From Chitinophagaceae bacterium (GTDB lineage Bacteria > Bacteroidota > Bacteroidia > Chitinophagales > Chitinophagaceae), in contig JAHBTL010000013.1 in NCBI GenBank assembly GCA_019638615.1, forward strand, positions 1 through 64,000: 64,000 bases of DNA. Reading direction: 5' to 3'. Positions within the stretch are counted from its first letter, which is position 1. Each line of letters begins with the position of its first letter. Shown here one piece after another: positions 29,713-38,728 of the stretch. Position numbers and translations under genes: made by a program. The notes under the pieces were generated by a model, which had not been told where the DNA came from, did no database searches, and saw only the letters and a program-made list of their open reading frames with translations.

Positions 29713-29950
29713 CAACTGCACAATTTAGCGAAAAGATGAGATTTTTTTGCTGCGATCAAAACTAATGTAAGCCGATTCCCGGTTCAGCTTTACGATAACC
29801 CGGACTGCTCCTTTTTTCAACCAAAGAATTATTATGATGTGCAACGAAATATGATTTCTACTGCTCACTACCGGTAAAAGTGCATTGGATCTGCAACCCG
29901 TATTATATACATTTTCCATTCTTGTCAACAATTTGATTAAAACAACTGCA

Positions 29951-30940
29951 ATGAAAACCAATATTTATATTCTTCTGCTGTTGATTGGTGTATTTACTTC
30001 CTGCAAAAAACAGAATATTGTAAAACTGCCGGAGTCGTATATCGAATACCTCAATGAAAAACAAATACTGGGCATTACCGCTGCCGGTAACGAGGTTTGG
30101 GTATTGTCTGCAACCGTGTGTGATACCTGCTCTGTACCAATTTATGTAAGTTCTGTTCCGCTGAACTACCAGCTTACCAGAATAACAGGCAATGATTATA
30201 AGGTAGATGAAAGACCACGCGTAGGGAAACCTGTAAGAGATAAAAATAATAATTTATACGCAAAAGGAATTGACTATAAAGGCATTTATAAGATCAATGG
30301 CGTTAATGATTATTCACTCGTAGTGGAAACCGGCGATTTAATGATCAATGATTTTGTTTTCGACAATAACAATCATATCTGGATATGGGGCACAACAGGT
30401 ATTGGCTATTGGGATGGCAACCGGTTGGAAGTATACAACAGTTCAACTGCCGGGCTACCCACTAATATTATACATGGCATAACCGTTGATGCCAATAATA
30501 GTGTATGGGCTCCTTTGGATTATGCGGGCAATGGTGTTTTGAAGATTGATAACGGCAACCGGAGTATCGTACCCATCACCGCTATACCGGGGCTCACCTC
30601 AAACAATTACCTTTCCAACCCTGTTGCCGATGATGCAGGCAATATATGGTTCAACACCTACGCATTCACCTCTCCCAAAATTGTTAAATACGATGGCAGT
30701 AGCTGGACAATGCTGTCCGCTGATCACGATGGATATATTATCGGCAGGGATCAAAAAGGAATCGTCTGGCAAACGAGAAATAACAGCAACACTTCCCAGG
30801 GACCAACATCCCTGTATTATTTTAAGAACAACGAGTGGCAGCAGGTGAACACAGGTGAAAGCAAGGGTTATATCTATAATGTGGATGTAACCGATAACAA
30901 TATTTTTATCGGCACTTCGCGGGGGTTATTGGTGAGGTAG
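29951..30940 (+). CDS. lipoprotein with a beta-propeller (two-component-regulator-propeller-like) fold
   Basis: A 329-residue protein with a lipoprotein signal peptide (MKTNIYILLLLIGVFTSC, lipobox Cys at 18). Repeated blades follow a pattern of a short strand with W and G: NNHIWIWGTTGIGYW, DANNSVWAPLDYAGNGV, DAGNIWFNTYAFTSP, DQKGIVWQTRNNS. The ATG at 29951 is chosen because it begins the signal peptide; the open frame extends upstream to a TTG at 29885. It is probably anchored in the outer membrane. The function is unknown, and no partner sensor gene is nearby. Confidence 0.75.
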   Translation: MKTNIYILLLLIGVFTSCKKQNIVKLPESYIEYLNEKQILGITAAGNEVWVLSATVCDTCSVPIYVSSVPLNYQLTRITGNDYKVDERPRVGKPVRDKNNNLYAKGIDYKGIYKINGVNDYSLVVETGDLMINDFVFDNNNHIWIWGTTGIGYWDGNRLEVYNSSTAGLPTNIIHGITVDANNSVWAPLDYAGNGVLKIDNGNRSIVPITAIPGLTSNNYLSNPVADDAGNIWFNTYAFTSPKIVKYDGSSWTMLSADHDGYIIGRDQKGIVWQTRNNSNTSQGPTSLYYFKNNEWQQVNTGESKGYIYNVDVTDNNIFIGTSRGLLVR

Positions 30941-30964
30941 GAGGGTTTTGAATTATATGAATGC

Positions 30965-31564
30965 CTACTCTCCCAATCTCACCCCGTCATATATTTCTGT
31001 AACGGCTATTACTTCATTAACCGCTTTTATATGAAGCTGATCCTCTAATGAATTATATTCTTCCAGTTCCCAGCGGTGAGCGCCATTCAGGCGGAACGTC
31101 TCAATATGTACGTGTTCGGAATCTATCAGTATATATTCTTTCAACGTGGGTATATCGCGGTATAGCATGAATTTTTCACCACGGTCGTAATTTTTGGTTG
31201 AGGGAGAAAGCACTTCAATTAGTACAACAGGATTCAGAATATTCCAGTTATCATTATTAAGTGTAGCATATTCACCACAAACAACGGATATATCCGGGTA
31301 AGTAAATAAAGTGTTTGATTCAATATGAATACGTTGGTCGCTATTATATGGTCTGCATTTCTTTCCTTTTAATTTTTGATGCAGCACGGCATATACATTT
31401 CCGGATATTCGATTATGCGGCACTTTGGAGCCCGACATGGCAAATATCTCCCCCCTGTAGTACTCATGCTTTTCAACAGCAGCCTCTTCCATCGCCAGGT
31501 ATTCTTCGATGGTGAACTTTTGCCTGCCGTAGGCAACTGCAGGTTCTCTTAACTCCATATCCAT
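30965..31564 (-). CDS. Uma2-family (DUF820) PDDEXK protein
   Basis: A 199-residue protein with the Uma2 order: [11 protein letters not shown], a [13 protein letters not shown] block, the [10 protein letters not shown] acid and [20 protein letters not shown], giving the D-x-ExK-like core. Uma2 proteins are very common in cyanobacteria and Bacteroidota, and their biological role is unclear. The N-terminal [10 protein letters not shown] is encoded by a shortened relative of the TGCCTGCCGGCAGGCA palindrome. It marks the left edge of the accessory region. Confidence 0.8.
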   Translation of the reverse strand: MDMELREPAVAYGRQKFTIEEYLAMEEAAVEKHEYYRGEIFAMSGSKVPHNRISGNVYAVLHQKLKGKKCRPYNSDQRIHIESNTLFTYPDISVVCGEYATLNNDNWNILNPVVLIEVLSPSTKNYDRGEKFMLYRDIPTLKEYILIDSEHVHIETFRLNGAHRWELEEYNSLEDQLHIKAVNEVIAVTEIYDGVRLGE

Positions 31565-31762
31565 GTTATAAAAATACTCATTATTTGCAGAAAAAGATTA
31601 CACTATTGCATTTTACCGCAAACGTCCAACCAGAACCGTAAGGCTTTCTTTTACTTACCAGTTCAGCTCGGGTAAAAAGATGCAGGCAAAAAATATTGAT
31701 GCGGGTGGGCAGGAAGAGAGGGGGAGGGTGGGGAACTGAGGGAAGGATACCCGGTGCTGGGT

Positions 31763-31815
31763 GTAAAACGTGAAAGTTTCGTTTCTCGTCTCACGTTTCA
31801 CGACAACGCATCAAC
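31763..31815. repeat. dispersed noncoding repeat, copy 1
   Basis: This segment (GAAAGTTTCGTTTC, CTCACGTTTCACGACAA) closely resembles 49903-49965. It lies in the 315-base gap between the Uma2 gene and dinD, which otherwise contains a purine-rich stretch and no gene. Confidence 0.6.
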
Positions 31816-31879
31816 ATCGTTTGAAACACCGAGCGGATAACCATTTCGTTGGCTTCAACGGAATGGTTGATACTGTCTT

Positions 31880-32716
31880 TTATTTTTTCTTCTTATTTCC
31901 TTTCAGTAACTTTTTCTCATCACCATCCAATTTTCGCTGTAGTTTTTTTACATCTTCGGCGGGTGGCAGATTTTCAGGTACAATGCCACGCTGGGTAAGC
32001 ATATTTCGCACCGCGAGGTTATTGTCAATATGCTCTTTTTCAATTTTGTTCTGCCCTTTCAGGTCTTTGTTTTGCACATTCAGCCCGGTCATTTCGGCTG
32101 CAAGGTCTTTAGCTTTAATACTGATGGTGGGTAAAAAATCAGCAACAGGCCGGCTATCGGGTATACCCATTTTCTTTTTAAGCATTTGCGTATTAAGCCG
32201 AAATAAGGCCTGGTCGCCTTTGCTCCTGATTATTGCAAATCCCTGGCTATCCACTCCCCGTTCATACAAAATGCCCGAAAGTTGTTTTTCGGTCTGACTT
32301 AGCTTTTCTCTTGCCTTTACCCGTTCATATTCCAATAGTCTTTGCTCTACCAGTTCTGCACGGCGGGTTTGCACGGCAAAATAATTTTGGGCAAATGCTA
32401 TTTCCACCTTACGGCTATCACCATTTTGAGCAATAAGGTAGCAGGCGTAGCGGGTTAAAGCAATGTCATTGATTTCTCTTTCCGTATCTGAACCAATTTC
32501 GACCATTTTCCTGACGTCGGGAAAATGGTTTTCTATTTGCTCACCTGCATTTTCACAGGCATCTTTAGCTTTTTGAATTACCTTTTCAAAGTTTTCCCAT
32601 TTACTGTACCCCAGCAGAGTTTGCAATTCCCTTGCACTCCAGCATTCAACGCCTTCCAACTCAGCAGCAGCAGCTTCAAATCGTTCAAAAAGTTGTTTTA
32701 TTTCTTCTGATTTCAT
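31880..32716 (-). CDS. dinD: DNA-damage-inducible protein D
   Basis: A 278-residue DinD homologue. A BRO-N-like N-terminal domain has WSARELQTLLGYSKWENFEKVI and TRYACYLIAQNGDSRK. The C-terminal region has LYERGVDSQGFAIIRSKGDQALF and NMLTQRGIVPENLPPAEDVKKL, then a lysine tail. In Escherichia coli DinD is an SOS gene product that acts on RecA filaments. No LexA box was found here. A second, frameshifted relative lies at 41632-42449. Confidence 0.85.
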   Translation of the reverse strand: MKSEEIKQLFERFEAAAAELEGVECWSARELQTLLGYSKWENFEKVIQKAKDACENAGEQIENHFPDVRKMVEIGSDTEREINDIALTRYACYLIAQNGDSRKVEIAFAQNYFAVQTRRAELVEQRLLEYERVKAREKLSQTEKQLSGILYERGVDSQGFAIIRSKGDQALFRLNTQMLKKKMGIPDSRPVADFLPTISIKAKDLAAEMTGLNVQNKDLKGQNKIEKEHIDNNLAVRNMLTQRGIVPENLPPAEDVKKLQRKLDGDEKKLLKGNKKKK

Positions 32717-32835
32717 AGCACGCTAATTTAACCTATTTATTTTTTCACACCATTTCGATAAGATATTCGAAATGATTTTTATTCTAAAAATCAATAGCAG
32801 AAATATTGTCAAAAAGTTTCGTAACAAGCATTTTA

Positions 32836-32951
32836 CCAGGATTTAACAATTACACATACTCGCCGAATATGTATAATTTACCGCGTTGCACCCCTGTAAC
32901 TTCTTTTACTATTTCCAGCTTTTCCAATAGCGGCATAAAATTATATGCCGG
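32836..32951 (-). pseudogene. C-terminal remnant of a Fic-family protein
   Basis: The 375-base gap between dinD and the TOTE gene contains a minus-strand reading MPLLEKLEIVKEVTGVQRGKL, followed by YIFGEY, a stop, and LLNPGK. This matches the C-terminal winged-helix region found after Fic domains (LEKLGIVKEVTGxQRNRLY). The Fic catalytic domain is absent. The rest of the gap shows no gene. Confidence 0.5.
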
Positions 32952-33092
32952 TTTTAACGACAATCAACAATAGCCGGCATCGTTATTTTACTTTTTTAGG
33001 AAAAACGACAATAACAGGAACTCTAATTGTTGTTTTTCTCCACCTCAAACATTCTTCCGATACCCGTTTATTGCCACATTTTAACCTCACCA

Positions 33093-36000
33093 TTAAACCA
33101 ATCTTTCCTCCAGCATATCTTTCCAAAGGATAAATCCTTTCTGATCATCGGAATAATCGTGGAGAATACGGTTGAAATTTTCCGGCGGATTTGTCAGAAA
33201 ACTTTGCCGGCCCTGCTTCCTGATAGTATCCAGGTGATTATCTATTTCCTTCAGCCTTAACGGTAGTTTGGAAACTATTTTGGGAAAACGCCAAAGATAG
33301 CTGGCCTCCTCCGTATCCAAAGTTTCTAAAATGATATGGAACTGTTCAGCTCCTTCCAAAAGAAACACAAAAGAAAAAGGTTGTAATATAAATCTCACTT
33401 TCACCAAATGCCCCGCATGATTATCAGCCAGGTATCGCAAATGCCTGTGATGTTTGAATTGGGGATGCTTTAGCACGTCCTCCAGCAGCTCTTCACCTGA
33501 TTCATATAAGGAATGACTTGTTTGAAGCTGCTGACCTGCATCATTTTCCCTATCAGGATTTGTCCGCCCAAACAAAGGTTTAGTGACAAACTGAAAACGA
33601 ACGCCTTCAATAATTTGCCGGCCTATCTTTTTAATATCTTCTGAACTTGCAAATTGAGAGACTAATTGTCCATTTTCTGCTTCTGCGTATATAGCTACAT
33701 TAATATGCTTAGATTTTATAGCCTTGATAAAATATGGTTTTAGCACTTCAAATTCAGGGCGGATATCATTATGCTCAATTTCAAATTCAATTTGAAGATT
33801 CAATTCGGTGGCTGTGTAGGTAAAAGCAATGCTGCCATACCTGAACTCTAATGACTCTATGGCGACATTTACTTGCCGGTCAATCGTTACAACAGTATTT
33901 CTTTCAGGAGGAGCATCACTTTCTTCAACAGGGTCATCAAATAAATTCGCCTGCTTTTCCAATTTTCTGTAATACACGTTTCTTTTTAAAAACATCTTAT
34001 TGAGATAGTCAACCTTAATATCACGGTAGTCATATATAACCGGTGTAATTTCTGATCGCTGTACCCTGCCAATATACTGTATTAATTTGCCTTCAAAAGA
34101 GAAAGGATATACCAGGAACAGACAGGAAGTATTTTGAAGGTCGGTTCCCTCCCCGAAAAACTGCCCTGTTGTAATCAGAGCCTGGTAATTTCCTGCATTC
34201 AGCACTCTCCATTTGGTAGTTCGGCTGCTTTCAGAATCCTCACCACTTAATGTTATGACCTCATACGATTGTTTTAGATATTGCTGCAGCGAATCAATAT
34301 GTTCTTTTCGTTCTGTAAGTATAACTACCTTTTTGCCGCTATTCAGCTCATTGGTAATGTCATTCAAAATCAGTTTGTTCCTGGAAGAATCATGTACCAG
34401 GATCTTCGATAAAGTTTCAAACCTGTCTGTTTTGGAATTGAATGGAACATCAAGTTCTGTGTTTCTTACAACAACAGAAGCCTGCTTGTGCCTGCCGGTT
34501 TGCTGTGCTGTAATTTCAGCGATTATTTCCCCGAGATGAATAAAGATCAGTTTGCCGTCATTGTATTTCCGAAAAGGTGTGGCTGTCAATCCGTATAAAT
34601 AATAGCTATTGAACTGGTGGATTGTTTTTCTGTAGCTCTCAGCAGGAATGTGATGACATTCGTCAACCAGTATTGTTCCGAATGTATTTTTTAATGCTTC
34701 ATTTTTTTCAATTTCTTTAGCCAGGCTTTGAATAGTGGCCACGGTGACGTGTTTGCCTGTTTTTGATTTTCCCTTTCCGATTTTCCCTATTTCTTGTTGG
34801 GGAATTCCCAGGAAAGCCTCAATCCTTTCGATCCACTGATCCATCAACTGTTTCCGGTGAACCACTATTAATGCAGGTTGTTGCTTGTCTGCAATGATCT
34901 TTAATCCAATCACTGTTTTTCCTGATCCCGGCGGCGCAACAATCACTCCCATATCTTTCCTGCGCGTTGCTTCAAGGGCAGGTACCTGGTAATCTCTTAA
35001 CATTGCCTGAAACTTAAATAAAACAGGTACTTTCTTTTGCCTGTCATCTTTAAAGCTGTAAGCAATACCGGTATCTTTACAAAATCTTAGTGCTTTACCT
35101 GCAAAGCCTCTTGGTAAAATAACTTCGTCTTCAGTTTCTTCTATAAACCTGAAATAACGTTCTGTTCCAAAAGTATTCTTCCCGGCTTTCTTTTTTATGA
35201 TAAATGCCGAATTAGTGAAATTCAATTCTTCCTTCAAAAAAGTGATGAGTGTAAGCGGTATTGCTGAGCGGGTGAACCGTAAAGCATTATCTAATGATGC
35301 AATCAGCTCGCCGCTACCTCCGGGTGCATTGTTTTTTGCTTTGCTGTTGCCGGCTTCTGAAATAGAGTGGTATATATCCTCCAACAGTCTTATGTCCACC
35401 CTTTCAATCCTCGAAAGAAAATTCCATTGATCGGGAAATGGTATCAATGTTTCCGGATCAACGAAGCAACTGTTTCCTTCGTCTAATGCAGGCTTATGTA
35501 ATGGCAATGCTATCAGATTGCCAAGTCCTTTTCCGGAAAGCGTATCCTGGTTAGGAAACAGCCTGTCAAAGCTTGAATTCTTATCAAATACCGAAATCAC
35601 CCCCGATTCTGTAAGGATTGAAAGGAATATCTTTCTGCTCCTGGTTGCAGCATAAGGTTGGCTGAAAAACACCCACACATGCCCTCCCTTACCAGAACGG
35701 GAACGCTCCAGGTATGCAGGTATATTTTTGGCTTTGCAATATTCTATGAATTTTTGGCTGTCGGCTATCCAGTTCTGCTCATCAAAATCAGCAGCAATAA
35801 ACCATGATGTATTGTTTTGTAATAAAGGATATACTCCTATAAGCTGCCCGCCGTTCAAATGTTTTATAAGCTGGTCATCCGTAAGCGGTAAATATTTTTT
35901 ATCAGTGTATGACTGAAAAGTACCTCCTTTCATCTTATGAGCCTTGTATCGGTAAGGATCATACAAATAAGCGGGCATATAACCGCTCTTCCCTTCCCCA

Positions 36001-36107
36001 CCCGGAGAACCGGCGGGTATTTCCCAACGAGTTGCAAATACATCTTCCCGGCCTTTGAATAGGGAGCTGAATAGCTGCAATTTTCTATCTATGCGTAGTT
36101 CTGACAA
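33093..36107 (-). CDS. TOTE-type primase-helicase (AEP domain fused to SF2 helicase)
   Basis: A 1004-residue protein. The N-terminal archaeo-eukaryotic primase domain (about residues 15-280) shows WFIAADFD and RSGKGGHVWVFF. A superfamily-2 helicase follows, with Walker A VIVAPPGSGKTVIGLK, the DECHH box (ILVDECHHIPA), GLTATPFRK and motif VI QYIGRVQRS. The C-terminal third has no family I recognise. In TOTE conflict systems such primase-helicases occur with nucleases and other effectors in invader/host conflict. It starts with TTG, since no ATG precedes the conserved region, and lies 10 bases after the Schlafen-type gene, so the two are probably co-translated. Confidence 0.8.
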   Translation of the reverse strand: MSELRIDRKLQLFSSLFKGREDVFATRWEIPAGSPGGEGKSGYMPAYLYDPYRYKAHKMKGGTFQSYTDKKYLPLTDDQLIKHLNGGQLIGVYPLLQNNTSWFIAADFDEQNWIADSQKFIEYCKAKNIPAYLERSRSGKGGHVWVFFSQPYAATRSRKIFLSILTESGVISVFDKNSSFDRLFPNQDTLSGKGLGNLIALPLHKPALDEGNSCFVDPETLIPFPDQWNFLSRIERVDIRLLEDIYHSISEAGNSKAKNNAPGGSGELIASLDNALRFTRSAIPLTLITFLKEELNFTNSAFIIKKKAGKNTFGTERYFRFIEETEDEVILPRGFAGKALRFCKDTGIAYSFKDDRQKKVPVLFKFQAMLRDYQVPALEATRRKDMGVIVAPPGSGKTVIGLKIIADKQQPALIVVHRKQLMDQWIERIEAFLGIPQQEIGKIGKGKSKTGKHVTVATIQSLAKEIEKNEALKNTFGTILVDECHHIPAESYRKTIHQFNSYYLYGLTATPFRKYNDGKLIFIHLGEIIAEITAQQTGRHKQASVVVRNTELDVPFNSKTDRFETLSKILVHDSSRNKLILNDITNELNSGKKVVILTERKEHIDSLQQYLKQSYEVITLSGEDSESSRTTKWRVLNAGNYQALITTGQFFGEGTDLQNTSCLFLVYPFSFEGKLIQYIGRVQRSEITPVIYDYRDIKVDYLNKMFLKRNVYYRKLEKQANLFDDPVEESDAPPERNTVVTIDRQVNVAIESLEFRYGSIAFTYTATELNLQIEFEIEHNDIRPEFEVLKPYFIKAIKSKHINVAIYAEAENGQLVSQFASSEDIKKIGRQIIEGVRFQFVTKPLFGRTNPDRENDAGQQLQTSHSLYESGEELLEDVLKHPQFKHHRHLRYLADNHAGHLVKVRFILQPFSFVFLLEGAEQFHIILETLDTEEASYLWRFPKIVSKLPLRLKEIDNHLDTIRKQGRQSFLTNPPENFNRILHDYSDDQKGFILWKDMLEERLV

Positions 36108-36117
36108 ATCAGGAGTT

Positions 36118-37581
36118 TTAATCGTTCTGCTCTTTACCCAGTTTTGAAAGCATATAATCGGTTAGAAAATATCCTCCTGTTTTTTGACTGCCTTTGTACT
36201 CCACCAGGGGTCTTATTTTTTGCATATCCCGTTTGATCGTTACTTCGGACACATTATATTTTTCTGCCAGTTCATTTATTCTCAAGCCCGGATTATGGCG
36301 TAAGTGGTGGATTATTTGTTTGAGGCGCTTCTTTACAGTATCATTTACAGTATCATTTACAGTATCATTTACAGTATCATTTACAGTATCATCAACCACC
36401 ATGACTTTTTCTCCGGGCAGGGGAATAATGGTTTTAAAGGTTCCTCCTTCTATAAATACTGCCTTGCCTTTGCCCGCATATTCTTTCATTAAACGGCTGG
36501 TAGTCAATATGCCGGAACCCAGCTCCTCTGCCCGCCCCAGTTGAATAAAGAATTTTGCGATCAATGGGTTTTTGGGGAAAGGAACAAAATTAGCAGGGTC
36601 AATAGGACCTTCGCCATGCGGGTTATTGGCGTTTTCTGTCTCCACCCGGTCGGCATAAATAACAAAGGTGCCGGGCGCCGCATTGGTGTATTCCCGGTGA
36701 ATGATGAGGTTGGCTGCAATTTCCCGGAATATGGTGTTACGAAGACTTATTCGCTGATCGCCTTTCAGGTAAAATTTGTCCGGCAGATGGCGGCTCACAA
36801 AATCCATCAACAGCTCATAGGCTTCCACAAGATTGGTCCGGATATATAGCCTGTCATCGTAGCGCTCGACATTGTTTATTCTTACCAGCGCATCTATCTT
36901 ATAATGGGGTACGATCTGCTGGATCACCTCCTCTTTACCTAACAATAAAGCAGCAGCCAGCGTAAACCCTTCCTGGCCATTCAGATAGTCCTTTTTCCAA
37001 AGCCCGGAAATTTCCATCATCTGCAGGTCATCCAATGCAAGCCAGGGATGAGCCGGGTTATTGCTGCGGATAAGGTTGCGGACTTTAGGAAAGAGTTCCT
37101 GCTTAAAGTCCTCCATTCGCAAAGCAGGATAAATAATACCTTCCGTATAATGATTGCGCTTACGGTTGGCCATTTCCGCGATCCGGTGAGGTTGCTCTAC
37201 TTTAAAATCGCCGTCATTACTGCGATCGTAAATGATCTTCCCGGTTTTATGCACCTGCGAACTTGCCGGCGCCTGGATATGAATGATCTTCCGGCTATTG
37301 ATATCATATACCTGCGGGAAAAGAATAAACGGCGGATCGAGCTTTTGCGGGTTATTGGAAAGATTGACCAGATCGGTTATCATTTTCGTGACTGCATTAT
37401 CGTCAACTCCCGAAACGTTTCCATTATCATCAACACCCAAAAGAATATCACCACCATCACGGTTGAGCATGCCACAGATGGTTTCAAAAAGATTGCCCGG
37501 TAAAGCAGTGGCAGCCTCCTTAAATTCAAGGTGGAGATTCTCTTTTTGCTTTAGTAAACGCTTAATTCGTTCCGGATTCAT
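36118..37581 (-). CDS. Schlafen/AlbA_2-domain ATP-binding regulator
   Basis: A 487-residue protein. The AlbA_2 (Schlafen) domain comes first (LHLEFKEAATALPGNLFETI, DGGDILLGVDDNGNVSGVDD); a GHKL-like ATPase region follows (REIAANLIIHREYTN, VIYADRVETENANNPHG). A winged helix near the C-terminus (INELAEKYNVSEVTIKRDM) would bind DNA. A run of NDTV units separates ATPase and winged helix. Start at ATG 37581, with TTG 37584 less likely. Proteins of this type are often regulators or sensors in defence and TA-like loci. Its tight coupling to the TOTE helicase suggests joint action. Confidence 0.8.
   Translation of the reverse strand: MNPERIKRLLKQKENLHLEFKEAATALPGNLFETICGMLNRDGGDILLGVDDNGNVSGVDDNAVTKMITDLVNLSNNPQKLDPPFILFPQVYDINSRKIIHIQAPASSQVHKTGKIIYDRSNDGDFKVEQPHRIAEMANRKRNHYTEGIIYPALRMEDFKQELFPKVRNLIRSNNPAHPWLALDDLQMMEISGLWKKDYLNGQEGFTLAAALLLGKEEVIQQIVPHYKIDALVRINNVERYDDRLYIRTNLVEAYELLMDFVSRHLPDKFYLKGDQRISLRNTIFREIAANLIIHREYTNAAPGTFVIYADRVETENANNPHGEGPIDPANFVPFPKNPLIAKFFIQLGRAEELGSGILTTSRLMKEYAGKGKAVFIEGGTFKTIIPLPGEKVMVVDDTVNDTVNDTVNDTVNDTVKKRLKQIIHHLRHNPGLRINELAEKYNVSEVTIKRDMQKIRPLVEYKGSQKTGGYFLTDYMLSKLGKEQND
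36332..36391 (-). repeat. five perfect 12-base tandem repeats in the Schlafen-type gene
   Basis: TTTACAGTATCA (as read on the plus strand) occurs five times without a mismatch and encodes NDTV repeats between the ATPase and the winged helix. Because the unit is a multiple of three, copy-number change would alter the linker length without breaking the frame. Confidence 0.95.
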
Positions 37582-37798
37582 CAATTCAAATGATCAATTT
37601 AGGATTTTTATCTCTCATAGCCCGGGGGTCTGTAATATTTGAATATTCCAATATAAAATCCCGGCTTATGTCCATAGCAAGGTTAAAATCTTATCAATGA
37701 TTGGCCGGAAAACAGAATTGAAAACGCTGTTTTGTATCTGCCCCGCAAACAAAAACAATACCTTTTACAACAAATGTTTATATAAAGCTGCGCTACCT

Positions 37799-37839
37799 AA
37801 CTATGCAAATCTAAAATCTATTTTGAATTTTGCATAGTT
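37799..37839. repeat. 11-base perfect inverted repeat at the edge of a gene remnant
   Basis: AACTATGCAAA (37799-37809) and TTTGCATAGTT (37829-37839) are exact inverse complements around a spacer that also contains TAAAAT/ATTTTG pairing. The DUF4143 fragment starts about ten bases further on. It could be an operator, a hairpin, or the end of a lost element. Confidence 0.8.
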
Positions 37840-37849
37840 GTAAAACCTG

Positions 37850-38098
37850 TTTTATTATCGCACTGCGGGGGGTGCCGAAATTGATTTTGTATTACTACTC
37901 AACCACCAGGTAATAGCTATAGAATGTAAAGCATCCTATTCGCCAACACTCTCCAAAGGCAACCATATTGCCATTAGCGACATTGCACCCAAACACAGCT
38001 TTGTGGTAACACCTTCGCCCGATGACCGGGCAATGAGGAAGGGTATTGATGTGGTATCGCTTGCCGGTTTAATGAAAGGCATAAAAGATATTATTTAA
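37850..38098 (+). pseudogene. 3' remnant of a DUF4143-type AAA ATPase gene
   Basis: An open plus-strand frame without start reads FYYRTAGGAEIDFVLLLNHQ, then IAIECKASYSPTLSKG, PKHSFVVTPSPDD and GIDVVSLAGLM, ending at TAA 38096-38098. This is the C-terminal DUF4143 nuclease-like tail of ATPases common in Bacteroidota. The AAA domain is gone. The remnant starts right after the inverted repeat at 37799-37839, which suggests a recombination endpoint. The rest of the 37582-38303 gap holds the TA promoter and no further gene. Confidence 0.8.
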
Positions 38099-38214
38099 GC
38101 CCCAACGTTATTAACTGTTCTTATGATTGCCCTTTATTTTCTTTACTGCCGGAAATGCTATGGGTAGCTGTTTTTTACGGTATTTAGATTGACTTTTTGT
38201 ATATGTTTATTTTT

Positions 38215-38294
38215 CAATTTTAAAAGTGTATAAAGTTCAATAATAGCATATTTTTCAACTTTAAAGTTGTTTTTTAGGAAATTATTTATATTTG
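38215..38294 (+). promoter_or_regulatory. promoter and operator of the MqsR/Panacea TA pair
   Basis: A -7 box TATATTTG (38287-38294) lies nine bases before the toxin ATG, with a TTG at 38267-38269 at 17-base spacing. The perfect palindrome CAACTTTAAAGTTG (38256-38269) overlaps the -33 element, and a weaker copy (CAATTTTAAAAGTG) lies at 38215-38228. The layout fits autorepression by the HTH antitoxin. Confidence 0.65.
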
Positions 38295-38303
38295 TGTTAC
38301 CAA

Positions 38304-38651
38304 ATGGCTAATCAAGATGAGATACACGTTTTTTTACAGGATTTTCATGTTAAAATGAACATCTGGGGGATTGTTGTTAGAGATGACCGGGGTAAAAATG
38401 CTCAAACACTTCTTGACCTTGAGATTACTAAGGATTTCAGAAATAAGGTATTGAAAAGCCTGGTAGTTGAAGATTATGCTGAAGGGCCATTGCCAGAAAA
38501 GCTTTATGGCGGGGCTGATATGTGGGTGTTTGGGAAGCAGGTAAAGGGAAAAGAGATTTATATTAAAATAACGATGGGAATAGCAGGGGCTCAGGTAATA
38601 TGTATTTCATTTCATATTGCAGAGCATCCGATAAATTATCCCTGCAGGTAG
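38304..38651 (+). CDS. MqsR-like toxin of a type II toxin-antitoxin pair
   Basis: A 115-residue protein (MANQDEIHVFLQDFHVKMNI, DRGKNAQTLLDLEITKDF, GPLPEKLYGGADMWVFGKQV, IYIKITMG and a C-terminal ISFHIAEHP). The LEITKDFRNKVLKSLVVEDYAEGPLP stretch and the final strands match the small MqsR-like toxins found beside MqsA/Panacea antitoxins in Bacteroidota. MqsR is a RelE-fold mRNA interferase; that activity is inferred. Start is ATG 38304, not TTG 38292, because the -7 box ends at 38294. The antitoxin gene follows after 77 bases. Confidence 0.65.
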   Translation: MANQDEIHVFLQDFHVKMNIWGIVVRDDRGKNAQTLLDLEITKDFRNKVLKSLVVEDYAEGPLPEKLYGGADMWVFGKQVKGKEIYIKITMGIAGAQVICISFHIAEHPINYPCR

Positions 38652-38728
38652 AAAGGCAATGATTTCGGACTTGATGCTTAATTAGGTTTGTTAAGTATTT
38701 CTTGAATCATTCTTTAAGTTGTAAAACA

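Noticed and set aside
33000-33092. 36-codon minus-strand frame (VRLKCGNKRVSEECLRW) after the TOTE gene
   Set aside because: No start in good context and no resemblance to a known family.
36332-36391. short tandem repeat considered as CRISPR or an iteron origin
   Set aside because: The unit is 12 bases without spacers and translates in frame inside a conserved gene.
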